Of a stretch of 64,000 nt of DNA, positions 59,677-64,000 are shown piece after piece (position 1 is the first letter of the stretch; every line of letters begins with the position of its first letter). The position numbers and the translations under genes are program-made. The DNA comes from Methanolapillus ohkumae (GTDB taxonomy: Archaea; Halobacteriota; Methanosarcinia; Methanosarcinales; Methanosarcinaceae), in the NCBI RefSeq assembly GCF_032594355.1, contig NZ_CP131061.1, positions 992,001 to 1,056,000 of the forward strand. The letters are read 5' to 3'. The notes under the pieces are model-generated. The model was not told the origin of the DNA. It saw nothing but the letters and a program-made list of their open reading frames with translations, and did not search any database.

Positions 59677-61473
59677 TTAGAATAATTCGTATTCCTTTGG
59701 AGCATTCTTTCCGGTCGCATCAATGGTGTGAATCGCACAAGCGATACACGGGTCATAAGATCTGCCGACATGCATAATGGCGACAGGATTGGTGTAATCA
59801 GCACCAAGAACGTTGTCAATTCCGGAAATTGCATTTCCGATCAAAGCCTGTTCGACCGGGCTTGGAATTCCGTTTTCGTCTCTTGGGCCCAAGTTCCAGG
59901 TACTCGGAACAATCGCCTGATAGTTCTTGATTTTTCCGGAACCGTCACCGGAAACCCAGTGACCGAGCGCACCGCGCGGCGCTTCCCAAAGTCCCATTCC
60001 TTGTCCGTCTTTTGCGGCATTAAAGTCAAGGCTGGTTGCGAATTTGCGGTTGGCGGTATCAATGGATCCGAGCCAGTTCACGATTTCATTGGCCAAGATG
60101 GCGGTCTCGTGCATACGGGCCAACATCCGGGTGTAAACGTTTGCCGGGGACATTCCCGCGCCGGCGAATGCCTGAGCAAGACCGATAATTAACGGGTCTT
60201 GGGCGACAATCAAACGGGCCAGAGGTCCGACTTCAGCCGGAATGCCGTTGTAACGCGGAGCTTTAAGCCAGCTGTACTTGGAGGTGACCGGTCCTTCATA
60301 ATTAATTAAAGCCGGGTCTTCCACCGGGACAGTGGTTCCGTCGTACGGGTGGCGGGAGGCGACATCGTCATTGTAGAAGGCACACTGAATGCTTTCCGTA
60401 ATCTTGGACGGGTCGAGTTCTTCATATTTTAAGTTTCCGGAAACGACACCGGAGGTGAGGAAACGCTCGCCGGCTTTGCTTTCCGGAGTATATCCATCTT
60501 GTCCGCTCTTATAGTAAGCACCATAGGAGAGGAAACTGATTTTGCTCGGGTCGGTATAGCCGCCGATTTTATCGAGTCTTAAGCTGGCCGGGAGTCCGAG
60601 AATTTTTTCTCCGATTAATTCGGAACCAAACGCCGCAAAGAGTTCGACATCTTTCCAGCCGTTTGCACGGGAGAAGTCATTGTTTTTCGTCTTGCTGACC
60701 AAGTTTGCCAAGTGGTCGGCAACGAATTTAACGGCCGCTTCCGGGGATTTTGCTTTGGATGTGTTGGCCACCCATTGGTCCACCGGAACGCCGAGTGTGT
60801 AAGTGTTGACGAAGTCCATCACTTTTAAGTAGATCGCTGCGGCTTTTGTAATTTCCGCATCGGTTGGGGTACAAGTCACACCACCGGCACGGGTGACGGC
60901 TTGGTGAGGCATTTTACCGCCGAAGAGGGCGATGGCTTCTTGAAGTCTTTTCTTTTCCGGAATCGCATTAATGTAGCTGCTTCCGACCGGGACTGCTTTG
61001 CCGTCAATCTTGTAACTGATGGGCGCAAAACGACCGACCAATTCGCCCCAGACAGCTTGTCCGGTGGCACCAAGACCCAATGTGGAGCTGGTTAAAACAT
61101 CTCTGTATCTTGGGTTGGCCAAGTCGGGACCGAATAAAATGTAGATGTGGGTTGCGTGGCTCGCAATCATGTTGGCGGCCTGGATGAAATTCCGGACAGC
61201 CAATGCGTTTGCCGGAATGCTCTCGGCGACACCGTAAAGGTCATCCAGCGCATTGGTTGCGGTCATGGAGTGAGAAATCGGACAAACACCGCAAATTCTG
61301 GCAACGTGAAGGGATGCGTCCCTGGGGTCTTTGCCTTGAAGCATGCGTTCGAATCCTCTAAAAAGCATGCCTGCACTTTGTGCGGATGAGATGTATCCTT
61401 TGCTGTCGACTTCAGCGGAAACCCTCATGTGTCCTTCAATTCTTGTTAACGGGTCAACTGTAACTTTTACCAT
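59677..61473 (-). CDS. vhtA: Methanophenazine-reducing [NiFe] hydrogenase large subunit (VhtA)
   Basis: A 598-residue catalytic subunit. The nickel ligands are in RICGVCPISHS (N-terminal pair) and DPCIACAIH (C-terminal pair); a 16-residue tail after the final His is what VhtD would remove. No selenocysteine codon is present. The subunit is exported as a complex by the Tat signal of VhtG. It sits between vhtG and vhtC in one operon, with short gaps. Confidence 0.97.
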   Translation of the reverse strand: MVKVTVDPLTRIEGHMRVSAEVDSKGYISSAQSAGMLFRGFERMLQGKDPRDASLHVARICGVCPISHSMTATNALDDLYGVAESIPANALAVRNFIQAANMIASHATHIYILFGPDLANPRYRDVLTSSTLGLGATGQAVWGELVGRFAPISYKIDGKAVPVGSSYINAIPEKKRLQEAIALFGGKMPHQAVTRAGGVTCTPTDAEITKAAAIYLKVMDFVNTYTLGVPVDQWVANTSKAKSPEAAVKFVADHLANLVSKTKNNDFSRANGWKDVELFAAFGSELIGEKILGLPASLRLDKIGGYTDPSKISFLSYGAYYKSGQDGYTPESKAGERFLTSGVVSGNLKYEELDPSKITESIQCAFYNDDVASRHPYDGTTVPVEDPALINYEGPVTSKYSWLKAPRYNGIPAEVGPLARLIVAQDPLIIGLAQAFAGAGMSPANVYTRMLARMHETAILANEIVNWLGSIDTANRKFATSLDFNAAKDGQGMGLWEAPRGALGHWVSGDGSGKIKNYQAIVPSTWNLGPRDENGIPSPVEQALIGNAISGIDNVLGADYTNPVAIMHVGRSYDPCIACAIHTIDATGKNAPKEYELF

Positions 61474-61479
61474 TTTTCA

Positions 61480-62625
61480 TCACTCCTTCTTCATTCTGCG
61501 AACAGCGTGAACACCGGCGGCGACAACGGCCGCTCCAATCACAAACGCTGCGACCATTCCCATGTTGACGCCGAATAAGATTTCGACGCGTTCCTTTTCT
61601 TCATAGAAGGGCATGGATCCGTTCGGGAAGATGGGTTCAACACAAGCGATACATGGTCCGCCGGCTTGCATACACAAGCTGGTTCCGTCGTTCCATTTAC
61701 GAAGGGCGCAGTCCGAGTGGACGTACGGGGCCTTACAGCCGATTTTCCAGAGGCAGCCGCCTTGTGCGATGTCTTTGTCCAAAACTCCGCGGTCATAGTA
61801 TCCGCGGCGCGGGCAGTTGTCGTGCAAAACAGCGTCTTGCGGGAAGAACATGAGCGGTCTTCCATCGGCATCCAGCCAGCTGGGGTCGGTTAAGTCCAAT
61901 TTTCCGAGGAGAATTCCCGCGACGGTCAAGAAGAGCCAGTCAGGGTGGGAGGGACATCCCGGTAAGTTAACGCACGGTTTATTAATCTTAAGAAGTTGGA
62001 GCATACCATCATTGCGGTCTTGCTCGGTTTGCATGACACCTTTGAAGTCGCAGTATTTCTTGGTGGCCGCGTCGGTCACGGTAATTCCGCCGTAGGTGGC
62101 ACAGGTTCCAAGAGCGATAATCGCGTTGGCGTTCTTTGCGGCGTGTTCGAACACGGATTTGAATGTGTTTCCGCCGTACATACAGATTTTTCCGGTTCCG
62201 TCCGGACCGTTTCCGATTGAGCCTTCCACAACCAAGATGTAGTTGCCGGCTTCAATCAAATCATGGAGAAGAATTTCGGCGTTTAAGTCGGATGTGTTGA
62301 CGAGTTTTCCGTCGTTGAAAATACCCTGTTGCGCCAAAAGTGTTTCGTGGTAGGTCAAGCTGATGTTCAGTTCGCGAAGTGCGTCCGCAAATTCCGGTTT
62401 TTCACCGTTGAGCGCGGATTCTGAACAGCCGGTGCATTCTGCGCCGTGAAGCCACAAGACTTTGGTTTCCGAGAAAGTCAACGCGCTTGCGAGTTGATTT
62501 CCGTAAACGGAAACGAAACTTGTCGCTCCGAGGGCGGCAACCGCCTTTAAAAACGTCCGGCGGTCCATCTTGAGGACATCAAGATTTTTGAATTGTTCAA
62601 TGATATTTAATTTTTCACTAGCCAT
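61480..62625 (-). CDS. vhtG: Methanophenazine-reducing [NiFe] hydrogenase small subunit (VhtG)
   Basis: A 381-residue FeS subunit. The twin-arginine signal is MDRRTFLKAVAALGATSFV, followed by the proximal cluster cysteines HGAECTGCSESAL, GTCATYGGI and NLPGCPSHPDW, and the distal/medial clusters CPRRGYYDRG, CLWKIGCKAPYVHSDC and CIACVEP. A C-terminal hydrophobic helix anchors it outside the membrane. GAGGGT precedes the ATG at 62625; the in-frame start at 62682 lies between TATA box and ribosome site and is rejected. First gene of the vht operon. Confidence 0.97.
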   Translation of the reverse strand: MASEKLNIIEQFKNLDVLKMDRRTFLKAVAALGATSFVSVYGNQLASALTFSETKVLWLHGAECTGCSESALNGEKPEFADALRELNISLTYHETLLAQQGIFNDGKLVNTSDLNAEILLHDLIEAGNYILVVEGSIGNGPDGTGKICMYGGNTFKSVFEHAAKNANAIIALGTCATYGGITVTDAATKKYCDFKGVMQTEQDRNDGMLQLLKINKPCVNLPGCPSHPDWLFLTVAGILLGKLDLTDPSWLDADGRPLMFFPQDAVLHDNCPRRGYYDRGVLDKDIAQGGCLWKIGCKAPYVHSDCALRKWNDGTSLCMQAGGPCIACVEPIFPNGSMPFYEEKERVEILFGVNMGMVAAFVIGAAVVAAGVHAVRRMKKE

Positions 62626-62686
62626 TTGAAAACCCTCTACTGTAAACATTAATGAATAGTAGCTTGGAACTATATTTAACATGCTG

Positions 62687-62694
62687 TATATAAA
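62687..62694 (-). promoter_or_regulatory. TATA box of the vht operon
   Basis: CGTTTATATAC on the minus strand, 62 bases before the vhtG ATG; the leader would be about 35-40 bases. Confidence 0.6.
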
Positions 62695-63159
62695 CGTTTT
62701 CCACTAATCGTAATTATAAAACGTGTTGAATTGGCGGATTTTCATGAATATTATACTCATGGAAATATAATAATCGCATTCATATTTTATAGGCGAAAAA
62801 GAGAATCCGTCGGATGAAAACGCATGAACAAAAAATAATTTGAGGCGGCGAAATATTTCGGTTAATCCTGAACATTTGTCGGAGGGATTAACTTGAATTT
62901 TACATTTTTTTCCGATTTTTTTCTTGATTTTTGCATTTTTTCGCTTGATTTTTAACTGTTTTTTGTTTTTATATTTAGATGGTTGAAAATTCAAAATTAT
63001 AATGTTCAAAATTTAAAGAACAAAACATGAAATAAGCGATAAAATAAACGATAAAATAAACAACAACAAAATCGATGAGAAATCCGACAAAATCCCCAAA
63101 AAATAAGTGAAGCGAAGAAAATGAATTGAATTATTTCATTTTCTTTTTTCATACTCTTT
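62695..63159. other. Long region upstream of the vht promoter
   Basis: 465 bases. It has an inverted repeat GTTAATCC/GGATTAAC (62861-62891), a CATTCATATTTTATAGGCG segment and AT-rich repeats of GATAAAATAAAC near 63040. A hairpin GAAAATGAA/TTTCATTTTC (63117-63145) lies past the 63160 gene's stop. I see no gene. Confidence 0.5.
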
Positions 63160-63732
63160 TTACTGTTCTTTGTTTTTAATTAATTTAACATCCCAATTTT
63201 CGATGTCTTTTAATTTGAAAAAAAGCCGGACGATATCGCTGTCTTTTCCGTTCCAATAGAAGTCTTTTTTGAGTGATTTTTGCTTTTCCAATTCTTTGAA
63301 AAAAGAAACGGTCAAATTGTAAAGCGCTTTTTCGGAAGAGAACGGAATGTTAAAAGTAACCCGGTATTTTCCATTATACCGGCCGTACGTGACCAGTGTG
63401 TATCCCATGGTTTGATAGCCCGGAATTTCATCAAAATCACACAGGATTTCCATCTCGTGTGATGTTGAATTGTCCACGTCGGAAATGCCTTTGAGAATCC
63501 GCCCGATGTAGTAATCGGTCACATTTTTGTTGAGAACCAAGGAAATTTTCCCATAAGTACAAACAAGTGTGATGTTTTCATTTCCCATTTCAAAAGAAAC
63601 CAAGTTCTGGGGAATAATACCGGGAATCTTGGTATCGGTTTTTTCCGGGAATGAGCTTTCTTTTTTGAGCAAAATAAACACCGTCGAAATGATGGTTAAA
63701 GCCAAACGCAATTTGTAATAATTGATCTGCAA
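63160..63732 (-). CDS. Membrane-anchored protein of unknown function
   Basis: About 190 residues. A short N-terminal hydrophobic segment (LRLALTIISTVFILL) is followed by a polar domain with beta-strand patterns (NITLVCTYGKISLVLN, YQTMGYTLVTYGRYNGKYRV) and a helical C-terminus. I recognise no family. The start is unclear: the open frame begins with TTG at 63732 and no in-frame ATG precedes the hydrophobic part. The sequence upstream has three repeats of TTTGAGATTGAA (63803-63840). Confidence 0.5.
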   Translation of the reverse strand: MQINYYKLRLALTIISTVFILLKKESSFPEKTDTKIPGIIPQNLVSFEMGNENITLVCTYGKISLVLNKNVTDYYIGRILKGISDVDNSTSHEMEILCDFDEIPGYQTMGYTLVTYGRYNGKYRVTFNIPFSSEKALYNLTVSFFKELEKQKSLKKDFYWNGKDSDIVRLFFKLKDIENWDVKLIKNKEQ

Positions 63733-64000
63733 TCCATGCGAAACGTTAAGGTTGAAAATTATATGAAACGGGCAATGATAACGAAAGATAAAGGAGATTA
63801 AATTTGAGATTGAATTTGAGATTGAATTTGAGATTGAATTTGAAACGAATAATCAAACATTCATAACACCTTCATAGGACAAACGGATTTAAAAATATTA
63901 CCGATAGGATCCTAACAGTTTTAAAAAATTGAGAGAAGTGGCGGGAGGAATAAACAAATAAGAATGTTTTGAAAAATCTGAAAATAAAAAATGGATGAAA

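Noticed and set aside
59677..61473. Selenocysteine form of the hydrogenase large subunit
   Set aside because: The ligand codons are ordinary cysteine codons and no in-frame TGA is present.

Overview
The window looks like chromosome from a low-GC methanogenic archaeon of the Methanosarcinaceae, most like the H2-dependent methylotrophic genus Methanimicrococcus. The pointers are a membrane-bound, cytochrome b-linked Vht-type [NiFe] hydrogenase with its maturation set (hypABCDE, hypF, vhtD), the PAN proteasome ATPase, archaeal-type ThrRS and ProRS, Taw2, an Lsm protein, the two-gene sulfurtransferase/ferredoxin pair for homocysteine synthesis, TATA-box promoters and TTG/GTG starts. The genus is an inference; no rRNA is present.

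Layout. 1-2.3 kb: a truncated aconitase-family large subunit, a YkgJ-type cysteine-cluster protein and Taw2. 2.3-10 kb: nicotinate phosphoribosyltransferase, an AT-rich two-gene ATPase plus nuclease-like cassette, ThrRS, and a PUA/PAPS-reductase-like protein. 10-16 kb: MsrB, then hypCDA and hypBE, then CutA. 16-24.4 kb: two small membrane proteins, PAN, a large helicase, two related exported proteins and TrpB2. 24.6-30 kb: tRNA-Glu, an FeS winged-helix protein with a histone H1-like tail, Lsm, ProRS, a Dabb-domain gene interrupted by an in-frame TAG, and an MFS exporter. 30-39 kb: an Lrp-type ligand-binding domain protein, aldehyde dehydrogenase, a second aconitase-family large subunit, RNase Z, endonuclease III, an orphan AT-rich gene, tRNA-Gly, a long repeat island and a radical SAM/SPASM enzyme. 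39-51.8 kb: transporters (SBF, AzlCD, CDF), FKBP, RibL, a soluble histidine kinase, the homocysteine pair and a complete LeuCD-type pair. 52-55 kb: tRNA-Leu, a secreted glycine/alanine-zipper protein with a small membrane partner, a repeat island and a type IV pilin. 55-63.7 kb: HypF, then vhtD, vhtC, vhtA, vhtG and an anchored orphan.

How the genes work together. VhtG and VhtA oxidise H2 outside the membrane and VhtC passes electrons into the membrane, in the family to methanophenazine. HypA-F build the NiFe(CN)2CO centre and VhtD trims VhtA. These genes lie in two blocks about 40 kb apart.

Most unusual points: (1) the Dabb gene has a TAG at codon 47 with a conserved second half, in a window where every other stop I read is TAA or TGA, so pyrrolysine or stop-codon readthrough is plausible; (2) the ATPase/PD-(D/E)XK-like pair resembles a defence cassette but I cannot match it to a named one; (3) several families of dispersed intergenic repeats form structured islands, including a hairpin whose arms change while pairing is kept; (4) a secreted zipper protein with a membrane partner suggests an archaeocin/immunity pair; (5) many conserved enzymes carry low-complexity Ser/Ala/Asn/Lys-rich inserts.
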